From WVZH01 sp034430895 (GTDB taxonomy: Bacteria > Chloroflexota > Anaerolineae > Anaerolineales > E44-bin32), in assembly GCA_034430895.1 (NCBI GenBank), contig DAOUDW010000090.1, positions 1 through 64,000 on the forward strand: DNA of 64,000 nucleotides. The letters are read 5' to 3'. Of this stretch, positions 40,698 to 50,458 are shown piece by piece. Each line of letters starts with the position of its first letter. Positions within the stretch are counted from its first letter, which is position 1. Both the position numbers and the translations under genes were made by a program. The notes under the pieces are model-generated. The model did not search any database, was not told where the DNA came from, and worked only from the letters and a program-made list of their open reading frames with translations.

Positions 40698-42335
40698 ATG
40701 GCTGACCAAAAGAATAACTACGTCCATATTTTCGATACGACGCTGCGCGATGGTGAGCAATCACCCGGGGCGACGATGACATCTGCCGAAAAATTGGAAT
40801 TGGCGCGTGCACTTGCACGCATGGGCGTGGATATCATCGAAGCCGGATTCCCGGCAGCTTCTCCGGATGATCTCGAAGCAGTGCGACGTATTGCCGATGA
40901 GGTTGGACAGGTAGCTGGTCCCCATGGGGAACCACCCATCATTTGTGGCCTGGCACGCGCAACCAAGGATGATATCGACAAAGCCTGGCAGGCGATTCAA
41001 TTCGCGAAGAGACCACGCATCCATACCTTCCTGGCTACATCCGAGATCCACATGAAGCACAAGCTGCGTATGAAGCCGGAGAAGGTGCTGGCCAAAGTGA
41101 AGGAAATGGTGGCGTATGCCAAGGCATACTGTGAAAACGTTGAATTCAGCCCTGAGGATGCGGGCCGCAGTGATCCTGAATTTCTCTATGTTGTGCTCGA
41201 AGCGGCGATCAAGGCTGGCGCGACGACCTTGAATATCCCCGATACCGTTGGTTACACCACGCCGGATGAATTCGGGGCCTTGATCGCAGGTATTGCGGCT
41301 AACGTCCCCGGTATCGAGGATGTGATCATTTCGGTGCATTGTCATGATGATTTGGGATTGGCGACAGCCAACACCCTGGCAGGCATTCGCGCCGGTGCGC
41401 GTCAGGCAGAAGTCACGATCAATGGCATCGGCGAGCGGGCAGGGAACAGCTCACTCGAGGAAGTGGTGATGATCCTGCACACACGTCATCCGGTACTCGG
41501 TCTGGAGACCGGTATCGTTACGACCCAGATCTCGCGGGTGAGTCGCATGGTGAGTAACTACACGGGCATGGTTGTGCCCCCGAATAAGGCTGTCGTCGGA
41601 GCTAACGCCTTTGCCCACGAAGCGGGCATTCACCAGGACGGCATGCTCAAGGAAAAAACCACCTACGAGATCATGCGGCCTGAAACCGTTGGCCTCACGC
41701 AGAGTACGCTGGTGTTGGGTAAGCATTCCGGCAGGCACGCTTTTCGTGTACGCATGGAGGAGCTTGGCTATCAACTCAGCGATACAGAATTGAACGAGGC
41801 CTTCTATCGCTTCAAGGACCTGGCCGACAAGAAGAAGACCGTCACAGATGCTGACCTGGAAGCATTGACGACCGATGTGATCTACCAGCCTACGGAGATT
41901 TACGGACTGGACGGTTTGCAGGTCGCCTGTGGCACGATGGGCCTGCCGACGGCTACAGTCCGCGTGCATGGTCCGGATGGAGAAATACACGTACAGGCTG
42001 CCGTTGGGACGGGTCCGGTTGATGCGGCTTTCGCCGCTATCGACCAGATCGTCAAGGTGCCGAATAAGTTACTTGAGTTCGCTGTGAATGCCGTGACCGA
42101 GGGCATCGACGCCCAGGGTGAGGTAACGGTACGCATTCAGGCGCATGATGGCGATCACTCGACCCATGCGCAGTGTGACGAAGAGCACCAACGTACGTAC
42201 GGCGGCTATGGCGCGGACACGGACATCATCGTGGCCAGCGTCAAAGCCTACATGGCAGCCTTGAATAAGCTCATAAGTGTACAAGGTGGATATTCGAAAG
42301 AAAGCAAAGCCGCTCCTGTGAGCGCTGCGGAATGA
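40698..42335 (+). CDS. leuA: 2-isopropylmalate synthase
   Basis: 545 residues. It condenses acetyl-CoA with 2-ketoisovalerate. DTTLRDGEQSPGATM opens the HMGL-like barrel, and SVHCHDDLGLATANTLAGIRAGA and NGIGERAGNSSLEEVVM carry metal His and catalytic residues. The C-terminal LeuA dimer (allosteric) domain spans about 390-520 (GLQVACGTMGLPTATVRVHGPDGEIHVQAAVGTGPVDAAF), usually the leucine-feedback site. It lies 26 nt after ilvC. The length and domain order separate it from the citramalate synthase further downstream. Confidence 0.95.
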   Translation: MADQKNNYVHIFDTTLRDGEQSPGATMTSAEKLELARALARMGVDIIEAGFPAASPDDLEAVRRIADEVGQVAGPHGEPPIICGLARATKDDIDKAWQAIQFAKRPRIHTFLATSEIHMKHKLRMKPEKVLAKVKEMVAYAKAYCENVEFSPEDAGRSDPEFLYVVLEAAIKAGATTLNIPDTVGYTTPDEFGALIAGIAANVPGIEDVIISVHCHDDLGLATANTLAGIRAGARQAEVTINGIGERAGNSSLEEVVMILHTRHPVLGLETGIVTTQISRVSRMVSNYTGMVVPPNKAVVGANAFAHEAGIHQDGMLKEKTTYEIMRPETVGLTQSTLVLGKHSGRHAFRVRMEELGYQLSDTELNEAFYRFKDLADKKKTVTDADLEALTTDVIYQPTEIYGLDGLQVACGTMGLPTATVRVHGPDGEIHVQAAVGTGPVDAAFAAIDQIVKVPNKLLEFAVNAVTEGIDAQGEVTVRIQAHDGDHSTHAQCDEEHQRTYGGYGADTDIIVASVKAYMAALNKLISVQGGYSKESKAAPVSAAE

Positions 42336-42344
42336 AGTGAGGCA

Positions 42345-43760
42345 ATGACGAACTCCAAAACACTCTTCGATAAAGTCTGGGATGCTCATGTTGTTGAACA
42401 AGAATTGGGCTATCCGGCTGTACTCTACATCGACCGGCATCTGGTGCATGAGGTGACCTCGCCGCAGGCATTCAGCAGTTTGAGAGCGCGAGGATTGGAA
42501 GTCCGTCGTGCGGACAAGACTTTTGCCACGATGGATCATTCCACGCCGACCTTGCCCTTGAACCAGATCGAGATTGAACCACAGGCAAAAGCGCAGCTCG
42601 ATTTACTCGAGGACAATTCAAACCACTTCGGGATAACGCTTTTCCCCCTGGGCTCGGAACGCAATGGTATCGTGCATGTGATCGGTCCCGAACTGGGATT
42701 GATTCTTCCAGGCATGACAGTCGTCTGCGGTGACAGCCATACGGCGACTCACGGTGCCTTCGGGGCCCTGGCGTTCGGAATCGGCACCAGTGAGGTGAGT
42801 CACGTGCTGGCCACACAGTGTCTGCTGCAGTACAAACCGCGCACGCTGGAAGTGCGTTTCGAGGGCGCGTTAGGGACGGGAGTGACCGCCAAAGATCTCG
42901 TCCTGGGATTAATCTCCCGGATTGGTATAGAGGGCGGCACGGGCTACGTAATCGAATACAAAGGTGAGGCGATTCGGACTTTGGACATGCCGGGCCGCAT
43001 GACGGTCTGTAATATGAGTATCGAGGCGGGAGCTCGCGCAGGTATGATTGCCCCGGACGATACCACCTTCGAGTATCTTGCCGGGCGTGAATACGTGCCC
43101 AAAGGGAAAGAATGGGACCGTGCCCTGGACGATTGGCGTAAGCTGCCCTCTGACTCAGGTGCGACGTACGACGAATCGATCACAATCGACGTCTCCGAGC
43201 TGGAACCGATGATCACCTACGGCACCCATCCTGGCATGGGCATCCCCATCAGCGCACCGATTCCCGATCCCGGCCAGATCCGTGATGCAAGCGAACGGGC
43301 TGCGGCGGAAAAGGCGCTGGCGTACATGGATCTGCAGCCTGGTGCGCCTTTGCTGGGTCAGAAAATCGACGTGATCTTCGTCGGCTCCTGCACCAACGCC
43401 CGATTGCCGGATTTACGCCTGGCTGCCTCGCTGCTTGATGGCCGCAAGGTGGCCGACGGTGTGAGGATGTTGGTAGTTCCGGGTTCGCATCGAATCCGCC
43501 AGCAAGCCGAAGCCGAGGGGCTGGATCGGATTTTCACCCAGGCCGGAGCGGAATGGCGACTACCTGGTTGTTCGATGTGCATTGCCATGAACGGAGATCA
43601 ACTCGAACCCGGCCAGTACGCAGTCAGCACGAGCAACCGTAATTTCGAGGGACGGCAGGGCAAGGGAGGGCGCACGTTTCTGGCGTCTCCCCTCACCGCT
43701 GCTGCGGCAGCCGTTACGGGGTGCGTCAGCGATCCGCGGCCTTTGATGGGAGGGGCTTAA
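42345..43760 (+). CDS. leuC: 3-isopropylmalate dehydratase large subunit
   Basis: 471 residues. It is an aconitase-family iron-sulfur enzyme. TLFDKVWDAHVV, the YIDRHLVHEVTSPQAF start and TVVCGDSHTATHGAFGALAFGIGTSEV are typical. Cluster cysteines lie in VVCGDSHT, VGSCTNARLPDLR and LPGCSMCIAMN. It pairs with leuD, 3 nt downstream, and with the length of the bacterial heterodimer type. It could also act on methylmalate derivatives in the citramalate route. Confidence 0.97.
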   Translation: MTNSKTLFDKVWDAHVVEQELGYPAVLYIDRHLVHEVTSPQAFSSLRARGLEVRRADKTFATMDHSTPTLPLNQIEIEPQAKAQLDLLEDNSNHFGITLFPLGSERNGIVHVIGPELGLILPGMTVVCGDSHTATHGAFGALAFGIGTSEVSHVLATQCLLQYKPRTLEVRFEGALGTGVTAKDLVLGLISRIGIEGGTGYVIEYKGEAIRTLDMPGRMTVCNMSIEAGARAGMIAPDDTTFEYLAGREYVPKGKEWDRALDDWRKLPSDSGATYDESITIDVSELEPMITYGTHPGMGIPISAPIPDPGQIRDASERAAAEKALAYMDLQPGAPLLGQKIDVIFVGSCTNARLPDLRLAASLLDGRKVADGVRMLVVPGSHRIRQQAEAEGLDRIFTQAGAEWRLPGCSMCIAMNGDQLEPGQYAVSTSNRNFEGRQGKGGRTFLASPLTAAAAAVTGCVSDPRPLMGGA

Positions 43761-43763
43761 GCG

Positions 43764-44357
43764 ATGCCAGAATTCACACGACTGACCTCCCAGATGGCAT
43801 TTTTACCCCATGAGAACATCGATACAGACCAGATCATTCCGGCGCGTTACCTGAAACTCACCGATCGGGAAGGTTTTGGCAAACATCTCTTTGCAGACTG
43901 GCGCTATTTATCGGATGGTTCACCCGATCCGGATTTCTTACTCAATCAACTGCAGCCCGAGAAGACGAACGTGCTGCTGGCTGGCGACAATTTCGGCTGC
44001 GGTTCCTCCCGTGAGCATGCGCCCTGGGCGTTGTATGATTGGGGCTTTCGCGCTGTGATCTCGACCTCTTTTGCAGATATTTTCAAGAACAACTCCCTGA
44101 AGAATGGTCTGCTGCCGATAAGCGTTGAAGCGGACGATTATCAAAAGTTGGTGGCTTTGGCAGCCGATCAACCGGAAGCGAAAGTCACTATCGATCTAAC
44201 CGAGCAAACGGTCACACTCCCAGACGGTACGAAAATTGATTTTCCCATCGATCACTTCTCCAAGCATTGTTTATTGGAAGGGATCGACTCGCTTGATTAT
44301 TTAATCTCCATGGTTGAGCTGATCAAGAAGTACGAGGCGAAACATGACGAAATCTAA
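43764..44357 (+). CDS. leuD: 3-isopropylmalate dehydratase small subunit
   Basis: 197 residues. LPHENIDTDQIIPARYL and AGDNFGCGSSREHAPWALYDWGFRAVISTSFADIFKNN are diagnostic of the swivel domain, and GLLPISV follows. It forms the active enzyme with LeuC. GGGAGG lies upstream of its ATG, and its end overlaps cimA by 14 nt. Confidence 0.96.
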   Translation: MPEFTRLTSQMAFLPHENIDTDQIIPARYLKLTDREGFGKHLFADWRYLSDGSPDPDFLLNQLQPEKTNVLLAGDNFGCGSSREHAPWALYDWGFRAVISTSFADIFKNNSLKNGLLPISVEADDYQKLVALAADQPEAKVTIDLTEQTVTLPDGTKIDFPIDHFSKHCLLEGIDSLDYLISMVELIKKYEAKHDEI

Positions 44358-45942
44358 ACGGACAGAACTCCCGGTTGTTGAGGTCTATGACACGACTTTG
44401 CGCGATGGATCACAGCGCGAAGGACTCTCTTTCTCCTGTGACGATAAAATCCGTATCGCACAGCGTCTCGACCAACTGGGTGTCGGCTATATCGAAGGCG
44501 GTTGGCCTGGATCGAATGTGAAGGATGCTGAGTTTTTTGAACGCGCCAAGGATATGGAATGGAAATCGGCGAAGATCACCGCTTTCGGCGCAACCCGGCG
44601 GAAGGAAACCCCAGTCGACGAGGATGAAAATATCATCGCTCTGTTAGAAGCGGAAACTCCTGTGTGTACCTTGGTAGGAAAAGCGTGGACACTGCACGTC
44701 GAAGAGGTACTGCGCACTACACTGGATGAGAATTTTCGTATGATCGAAGAGAGCGTCGTCTATTTGCGCAGCAAGGGCCGTCGGGTCATTTTTGATGCGG
44801 AGCATTTCTTCGACGGCTATAAGGATGATCCTGAGTTTGCCCTGGAGATCTTGCGCGCTGCCGAACGTGGTGGGGCGGAGACGGTCGTGCTGTGCGATAC
44901 CAACGGCGGTTCGACGCCTTGGTTCGTGGAAGAGGTCGTCACTGCAGCTGGGCAGAAAATCGGCACCGCACTTGGAATCCACACCCACAACGACAGCGAG
45001 CTTGCGGTGGCCAACACTCTCGTTGCAGTGCGGGCTGGGGCACAACAGGTCCAGGGGACGATCAACGGCTACGGCGAACGCTGCGGCAATGCCAATCTGT
45101 GCACCGTCATCCCCGATCTCGAATTGAAGATGGGCTATCGTTGTTTGCCGGAAGGTAAACTCAAGGAAATGTACGACGTATCCGGATTCGTATCCGAGGT
45201 CGCCAATCTCTCTCCCGACGAACACATAGCCTATGTCGGACGCAGCGCCTTTGCCCACAAGGGCGGCATTCACGCTGCTGCCATGCGCCGAAACGTGCAT
45301 TCTTATCAGCACATCGAACCGGAATTGGTCGGCAATCAAATGCGCGTGGTGGTCAGCGAGCTCTCGGGACGTGGAAATTTACTCAGCCATGCCGAGATGT
45401 TGGGCATCGAGGTGGGCGATATCGAAGATGTTGGTCAAATTGTCGAACGGATTAAAGACCTCGAAGCGCAAGGATTTTCCTTCGAGGCCGCTGAGGCTTC
45501 GGTGGGCATCATGCTCAAACGCCAGGAGCCGGGTTACCAGCCGCCATTTGAATTGATCGACTTTGTCGTTATGGTCGAACATCGACAAGGGCGCGGCACG
45601 TTTGCTGAAGCCACGGTAAAGGTGACAGTAGATGGGGAGGTCTTTCATACGGCTGCGGAGGGCAACGGACCGGTCAATGCGCTCGACGCCGCGCTGCGTA
45701 AGGCACTCATCCCGGTCTATCCCGAGTTGGGTAAATTCCAGTTGATGGACTACAAGGTGCGTATCCTGGATGGCACGAGTGGCACGGCAGCCACCACGCG
45801 CGTGTTGATCGACACGCGCAATGAACATTCCGGCTGGAGCACCGTGGGCGCCTCGGCGAACATTATCGAGGCTTCCTGGCTGGCGCTGGCAGACAGCGTC
45901 GAGTATGGGTTAATGATCGCCGAACACCCATCGGGGGGTTGA
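44344..45942 (+). CDS. cimA: (R)-citramalate synthase
   Basis: 532 residues. VYDTTLRDGSQREGLSFSCDDKIRIAQRLDQLGVGYIEGGWPGSNVKD distinguishes it from LeuA in this operon. It condenses pyruvate and acetyl-CoA, giving a threonine-independent route to 2-oxobutyrate for isoleucine. HTHNDSELAVANTLVAV carries the metal His residues, and a C-terminal LeuA-type regulatory domain starts near 400. It starts within leuD. No threonine dehydratase is visible in the window, which fits this route. Confidence 0.94.
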   Translation: MTKSKRTELPVVEVYDTTLRDGSQREGLSFSCDDKIRIAQRLDQLGVGYIEGGWPGSNVKDAEFFERAKDMEWKSAKITAFGATRRKETPVDEDENIIALLEAETPVCTLVGKAWTLHVEEVLRTTLDENFRMIEESVVYLRSKGRRVIFDAEHFFDGYKDDPEFALEILRAAERGGAETVVLCDTNGGSTPWFVEEVVTAAGQKIGTALGIHTHNDSELAVANTLVAVRAGAQQVQGTINGYGERCGNANLCTVIPDLELKMGYRCLPEGKLKEMYDVSGFVSEVANLSPDEHIAYVGRSAFAHKGGIHAAAMRRNVHSYQHIEPELVGNQMRVVVSELSGRGNLLSHAEMLGIEVGDIEDVGQIVERIKDLEAQGFSFEAAEASVGIMLKRQEPGYQPPFELIDFVVMVEHRQGRGTFAEATVKVTVDGEVFHTAAEGNGPVNALDAALRKALIPVYPELGKFQLMDYKVRILDGTSGTAATTRVLIDTRNEHSGWSTVGASANIIEASWLALADSVEYGLMIAEHPSGG

Positions 45943-45988
45943 TCGCCTGTGGGTTTGGGTTGAAAATATTTCGATAGAGGAGGTAAGC

Positions 45989-46015
45989 GTGCTCCGCATC
46001 CGTACGCCTGGTTGA
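45989..46015 (+). CDS. Eight-codon frame with strong ribosome site before leuB
   Basis: GAGGAGG sits about 5 nt before a GTG that opens MLRIRTPG and then a stop, 46 nt before leuB. The ribosome site is stronger than that of leuB itself (GGAG). It may be a coupling peptide or a relic of a longer frame. Confidence 0.3.
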   Translation: MLRIRTPG

Positions 46016-46061
46016 ACGGGTTGGACGGAGTTTTTATCGTGCAAGATTTGGAGCTGCAATT

Positions 46062-47126
46062 ATGACCATAAAAATCATTGAACTCCCTGGTGATGGGATC
46101 GGAACGGAAGTTGTACGTGAAGGACGTAAAGTGCTCGAAGCGATTGCGAAACGTTTTGGGCATGAGTTTACATTTGAGAAGCATCTCATCGGTGGTTGTG
46201 CCATCGACGCCACGGGGACAGCGCTTTCGGATGAAACACTTGCAGCCTGCCGTGAAGCGGATGCCGTACTTCTGGGTGCGGTGGGTGGCCCCAAGTGGGA
46301 CGATCCACTGGCCTCGGTGCGGCCTGAGCAAGGATTATTACAACTGCGCCAGTCACTGCAACTATTCGCAAACCTGCGCCCGGTGTATGCTTTTCCGGCG
46401 TTGATCGATGCCTCCCCACTGCGCGAGGAGAAAGTGCGCGGCGTGGATCTACTCATCGTGCGCGAATTGACCGGCGGTTTGTACTTCGGTGAGCCGCGCA
46501 CGCGCAAGGAAATCGACGGTGTTACCCATGCCGTAGATACGTTGGCCTATAATGAAGTCGAAATTCGCCGTATCATTCAGCTGGCGTTTCACTTGGCGGA
46601 AGGTCGTCGGGCTAAGGTGACCTCCGTGGATAAGGCCAATGTCCTGGAGACCTCGCGTTTATGGCGCCAGATTGCCCATGAGGTCGCCGCGGAGTTCCCC
46701 AATGTGGAATTTGAGGATCAATTGGTCGATTCAGCGGCGATGCGGTTGATTGCCAATGCGGCCAGATTCGATGTGATCGTCACGGAAAACATGTTTGGTG
46801 ATATTCTCAGCGATGAGGCTTCCGTTCTAACGGGATCCCTGGGTATGCTGCCCAGCGCTTCACTTGGGGAGGGCAGTCTGGGTGTGTATGAGCCGATACA
46901 TGGTTCTGCACCGGATATCGCCGGGAAAGGAATCGCCAATCCGCTGGGAACGATCCTCAGCGTGGCCATGCTGCTGCATCACTCGCTTGAAATGGAAGAA
47001 GAGGCGCAGGCCGTTGAAGCCGCCGTCGATGCGGCGATCGAAGCCGGGGAGCGCACGGCTGATTTGGGCGGTGATTTATCCACACAGGCCATGGGTGATT
47101 CGATCTATGCCCGATTGGTCTCGTAA
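46062..47126 (+). CDS. leuB: 3-isopropylmalate dehydrogenase
   Basis: 354 residues. It is a decarboxylating NAD enzyme. LPGDGIGTEVVREGRKVLEAI opens it, and RELTGGLYFGEPR holds the family loop. VTENMFGDILSDEASVLTGSLGMLPSASLGEG supplies metal Asp ligands. EPIHGSAPDIAGKGIANPLG is the NAD motif of the LeuB type. It could also act in the citramalate route to isoleucine. Confidence 0.96.
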   Translation: MTIKIIELPGDGIGTEVVREGRKVLEAIAKRFGHEFTFEKHLIGGCAIDATGTALSDETLAACREADAVLLGAVGGPKWDDPLASVRPEQGLLQLRQSLQLFANLRPVYAFPALIDASPLREEKVRGVDLLIVRELTGGLYFGEPRTRKEIDGVTHAVDTLAYNEVEIRRIIQLAFHLAEGRRAKVTSVDKANVLETSRLWRQIAHEVAAEFPNVEFEDQLVDSAAMRLIANAARFDVIVTENMFGDILSDEASVLTGSLGMLPSASLGEGSLGVYEPIHGSAPDIAGKGIANPLGTILSVAMLLHHSLEMEEEAQAVEAAVDAAIEAGERTADLGGDLSTQAMGDSIYARLVS

Positions 47127-47173
47127 GGCCTAGAAAGACGCGGATTTGTGAAAGTAGAGGTTAAGAAACCATC

Positions 47174-48016
47174 ATGACATCGGTGGCATTTCAAGGTGAA
47201 TTGGGTGCCTACAGTGAGGAAGCTGCGCTGGCTCTTTTTGGAACCGAGATTAAACCTGTGCCCTGTTGTACTTTCGAAAAAGTCTTCACCGCTGTTGAAG
47301 AGGGCAAAGTCGATCAAGGCTTAATTCCAATCGAAAATACGTTGGCGGGGAGTGTTCACCGGAATTACGACCTGCTGCTGCAGTACCAGCTACACATTGT
47401 GGCTGAGTATCACCTGCGCGTACGCCATTGTTTACTGGCACTGCCAGGTGTGGCGTTGAAGGAATTGCGTCAGATTCTCTCCCATCCACAGGCTCTGGCG
47501 CAGTGTCGGCAGTGGTTGGAGCAGCACCCGAAGCTGGAGATCGTCTCCACCTACGACACTGCCGGAAGCGCGCGCATCATCGCTGAGGAGGGACGCCGTG
47601 ATGCAGCAGCCATCGCATCCCGTCGAGCGGCGGAAGTATATGAGATGCAGATCCTCGCCGAAGGCATCGAAAGCGATACAGCCAACTACACGCGTTTCCT
47701 GGGATTGAAGAAAGCGGCAATCGACCCAGGCGACGATGCCAAGACCTCTGTGGCTTTTTCCTTGCACAATCGGCCGGGTGTTTTGTACGAAGCGTTGCAT
47801 GCGTTCGCCGAGCGGGGTATTGATCTGACCAAGATCGAATCCCGCCCATTGGTAGGCAAGCCCTGGGAATATCTTTTTTATCTGGACTTCGCGGGTTCAC
47901 CGCAGCAGGATGCGGTGGCTGAGGCGCTTGAGGAACTGGAAGCAATCTCTACGATGTTCCGTGTTCTCGGTGCATATCCCCGGCACCATTGGAAAACGTC
48001 GTCCGAGAAGGATTAA
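47174..48016 (+). CDS. pheA: Prephenate dehydratase
   Basis: 280 residues, stand-alone with no fused chorismate mutase. VAFQGELGAYSEEAAL begins the PDT domain. GLIPIENTLAGSVHRNYDLL and the SDTANYTRFLGL motif (TRF) near residue 175 are catalytic. A C-terminal ACT domain (SVAFSLHNRPGVLYEALHAFAERGIDLTKIESRP) has the ESRP phenylalanine-binding motif. It follows leuB by 47 nt and precedes a separate chorismate mutase gene. Confidence 0.95.
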   Translation: MTSVAFQGELGAYSEEAALALFGTEIKPVPCCTFEKVFTAVEEGKVDQGLIPIENTLAGSVHRNYDLLLQYQLHIVAEYHLRVRHCLLALPGVALKELRQILSHPQALAQCRQWLEQHPKLEIVSTYDTAGSARIIAEEGRRDAAAIASRRAAEVYEMQILAEGIESDTANYTRFLGLKKAAIDPGDDAKTSVAFSLHNRPGVLYEALHAFAERGIDLTKIESRPLVGKPWEYLFYLDFAGSPQQDAVAEALEELEAISTMFRVLGAYPRHHWKTSSEKD

Positions 48017-48081
48017 GGCCGGATGATCGACCCCATACCGGGGTGATTAATCCATCATAATTTCATCTACGAGGAAAAACG

Positions 48082-48441
48082 ATGGCAACACGAGCTTTGC
48101 GGGGCGCGGTGCGCGTCCCAGAAAATACGAAGGAAACCATTTTCGCAGCCACGCAGGACTTGCTGCGGGCGTTGATCGAGCGCAATGAGCTCGTCGAGGC
48201 AGATGTCGTGTCAATCATGTTCTCGGCGACGCCGGATTTGAACGCTGCTTTTCCGGCGGAAGCCGCGCGCCTGATCGGCTGGACTCAACCCGGATTGCTT
48301 TGTTTTCAAGAAATGGCTGTGCCGGGCAGTATGACGATGGTGCTGCGCATCATGCTGCTTTGGGATACGGACAAATCGCAGGCGGAGATGAAGCACTGTT
48401 ACCTGGGGGAGACCCATAGTTTGCGTGACGATCTCGATTAA
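48082..48441 (+). CDS. aroH: Chorismate mutase, AroH type
   Basis: 119 residues. The start TRALRGAVRVPENTKETI carries the Arg of the active site (RGA), and the E residue of ELVEADVVSIMFSATPDLNAAFPAEAARLIGW is the usual AroH pattern. The C-terminal R in LRIMLLW lines the pocket. It converts chorismate to prephenate, directly upstream of PheA's step. It ends the long ilv-leu-phe gene run. Confidence 0.94.
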   Translation: MATRALRGAVRVPENTKETIFAATQDLLRALIERNELVEADVVSIMFSATPDLNAAFPAEAARLIGWTQPGLLCFQEMAVPGSMTMVLRIMLLWDTDKSQAEMKHCYLGETHSLRDDLD

Positions 48442-48531
48442 CGAATAAAAGGGGGTATGCTTGTTTTTACGAGGGTTGGCAGCAATCCGTTCTTGGCGTT
48501 GTTTCCGTTGCTTTAATATAAGGAGGAAGTC

Positions 48532-48825
48532 ATGGAATTAAAACGTATTGGGCCTCTGTCAGCTGGTAAAGTCCTGGGCGTCATGTACTTCGTGCTGGGT
48601 CTGGTTATGGGTTTGATTGGCGTGGTTCTTTCTCTGGCAACCAGCGCATATTTTGGAGATGCTTTCGATGATTCATCAACGCTATCGGTGATGTTCGGTT
48701 TCAGTTCTATCATAATCCTGCCTTTTATTTACGCCATAGTGGGATTTATTCAGGGACTACTCAGTGCCTGGCTATACAATCTGATCGCCGGGGTTTTGGG
48801 CGGGATTCGATTAGAGCTTCAGTAA
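48532..48825 (+). CDS. Small membrane protein
   Basis: 97 residues with AAGGAGG upstream of the ATG. Two membrane segments are seen (about 14-40, VLGVMYFVLGLVMGLIGVVLSLA; and 58-90). The start KRIGPLSAGKVLGVMYF recalls DUF3566-like proteins, by eye. It lies downstream of aroH, with 90 nt between. The function is unknown. Confidence 0.7.
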   Translation: MELKRIGPLSAGKVLGVMYFVLGLVMGLIGVVLSLATSAYFGDAFDDSSTLSVMFGFSSIIILPFIYAIVGFIQGLLSAWLYNLIAGVLGGIRLELQ

Positions 48826-48892
48826 TCGGCCGCTCAAAGTCGTATTTACAAACCGAATAGCCTCCTCTTTATCGTCGAAGGAGGATCTTTCA

Positions 48893-49357
48893 TTGTTCGT
48901 GAGAAGGTTTGCTCCGGATGATGCAGCGCAGTTGAGCCGCTTGATCGTTCGGAATTTGCAGTTCGTGAATATCCGCGATTATTCACACCAGGCCATCGAG
49001 GCATTAGTTCCTTCCTACTCTTCTGAAAGAATTCGCCATTTAGCCGAGAATTCCTACACCATCGTGTGTGTCGATGGGGAGAATGTCGTGGGTACTGCAT
49101 CTTTGGATGGGGATCGAGTCCGAAATGTGTTCGTCGATGTCGATCAGCATGGCAAGGGGATTGGTCGATTGTTGATGGGCGAAATAGAAGACCATGCGCG
49201 CGCCAATCAGCTGCAACGACTATTCCTTCATTCTGGAGTAACGGGTGAGGGTTTTTATCATAAGCTGGGGTACACGACGATCGGTCAAATAGAACATGAT
49301 CTGGACGGAGTGCCGTTGCCGTTGATCAAGATGGAAAAGGAATTGGCAAGAACTTAA
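48893..49357 (+). CDS. GNAT-family N-acetyltransferase
   Basis: 154 residues from a TTG at 48893, with AGGAGG 8 nt upstream. A GNAT fold is visible: V.FVDVDQHGKGIGRLLMGEIEDHARAN is motif A with the Q/HxxGxG/A CoA loop (QHGKGIG), and LFLHSGVTGEGFYHKLGYTTIG is motif B. The substrate is unknown. Confidence 0.8.
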   Translation: MFVRRFAPDDAAQLSRLIVRNLQFVNIRDYSHQAIEALVPSYSSERIRHLAENSYTIVCVDGENVVGTASLDGDRVRNVFVDVDQHGKGIGRLLMGEIEDHARANQLQRLFLHSGVTGEGFYHKLGYTTIGQIEHDLDGVPLPLIKMEKELART

Positions 49358-49439
49358 CTAAAACTGATATTTTAGAAATGGGTGGCATGATTCTCGATTG
49401 GCTTAAAAGAAGATCGTTTACCTGAAGGAAGTCTTCCGA

Positions 49440-49892
49440 GTGGATTCATATAAGCTTATTGTTAACGTGGAAGGAGTCATTTTCAAAGACGGTCGCTATC
49501 TACTGGTCGTTCGTGGGGAACAGGAAGATCATGCCCCTGGAGATCATGCATTGGTTGGTGGAAAAGTCGAATTGTTTGAAAATCCCAATCAGGATGACGT
49601 TCTGGAGAATACGTTACGCCGAGAAATCCTAGAAGAGGTTACAATCGAGATCGAAGACGATATGGAGTATATTGAGAGCGGTTCATTTCTCACCGATGCC
49701 GGTGATCCTGTCGTCGATGTCGTTTTTCTGTGTAAATATAAAAGCGGAACGCCCGGTATCGGCGATGAAGAAGAGGTGGCTGGATTGCTCTGGATGACGG
49801 CGCATGAAATAATCCATTCGTCGAAGGTACCCGAATGGACGCGCCGGAGCATCGAAAAAGCCGAGAAGAAGCGTATCGAATTGGGATGGTAG
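49440..49892 (+). CDS. NUDIX hydrolase
   Basis: 150 residues from a GTG start with GAAGGAAG upstream. The Nudix box has GGKVELFENPNQDDVLENTLRREILEEVTIEIE in expanded form: G at 40, then the RREILEEV metal-binding helix. YLLVVRGEQEDHAPGDHALVGG is the strand before it. The substrate is unknown. Confidence 0.85.
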   Translation: MDSYKLIVNVEGVIFKDGRYLLVVRGEQEDHAPGDHALVGGKVELFENPNQDDVLENTLRREILEEVTIEIEDDMEYIESGSFLTDAGDPVVDVVFLCKYKSGTPGIGDEEEVAGLLWMTAHEIIHSSKVPEWTRRSIEKAEKKRIELGW

Positions 49893-49954
49893 TCTCATTC
49901 ACCCAAGCAGATCGAAGGATGATCTGCCCGATGTCAGGAATTGGGAGGCCACTG

Positions 49955-50398
49955 ATGAGAATCTCATACGAGGTCACGATATCGAAACCTCCCGAAGTGG
50001 TCTTTCCGTGGATCGCAGACCCGGATAAGGCCATGCAGTGGCAGAAGAATGTCAAAGGGGGAGAGATCATCGTTGAGACGCCAGAAAAAGTCGGCACGAC
50101 GTTTACAGAAATCATCGCAGAAGGTGGTAACGAGCTTGAAATGCATGGATGCATTACAGAGTATATTGATGGGGAGATGATCGGGTTTCATATCGAGAGC
50201 AGGGTCCATTCATTCGATGTGCGATATTCTGTCGATGGGACCGAGAATGGGAGTAAAGTAGCTACCGAAATTGATATTCGCTGGAAATTCCCCCTGAACA
50301 TCATGAGTCTGTTCATCGGAAAGAAGATGGAAGCAAATCTCCGCAATAGTATGGAATCAGAGTTCCTTGAATTGAAAGAAATTTGTGAGAGGGAGTAA
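49955..50398 (+). CDS. SRPBCC (START-like) family protein
   Basis: 147 residues from the ATG at 49955, chosen for GGGAGG 6 nt upstream; the longer in-frame extension overlaps the NUDIX gene. MRISYEVTISKPPEVVFPWIADPDKAMQWQKNV is the usual start of polyketide-cyclase/dehydratase-like SRPBCC proteins, which hold a hydrophobic ligand in a helix-grip pocket. The C-terminal amphipathic helix is present. The ligand is unknown. Confidence 0.75.
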   Translation: MRISYEVTISKPPEVVFPWIADPDKAMQWQKNVKGGEIIVETPEKVGTTFTEIIAEGGNELEMHGCITEYIDGEMIGFHIESRVHSFDVRYSVDGTENGSKVATEIDIRWKFPLNIMSLFIGKKMEANLRNSMESEFLELKEICERE

Positions 50399-50458
50399 AT
50401 CCAGGCAACATCAATGCGGTGTTGATGATGCGCGATTGAGAATAATATAAGAGGGTTG

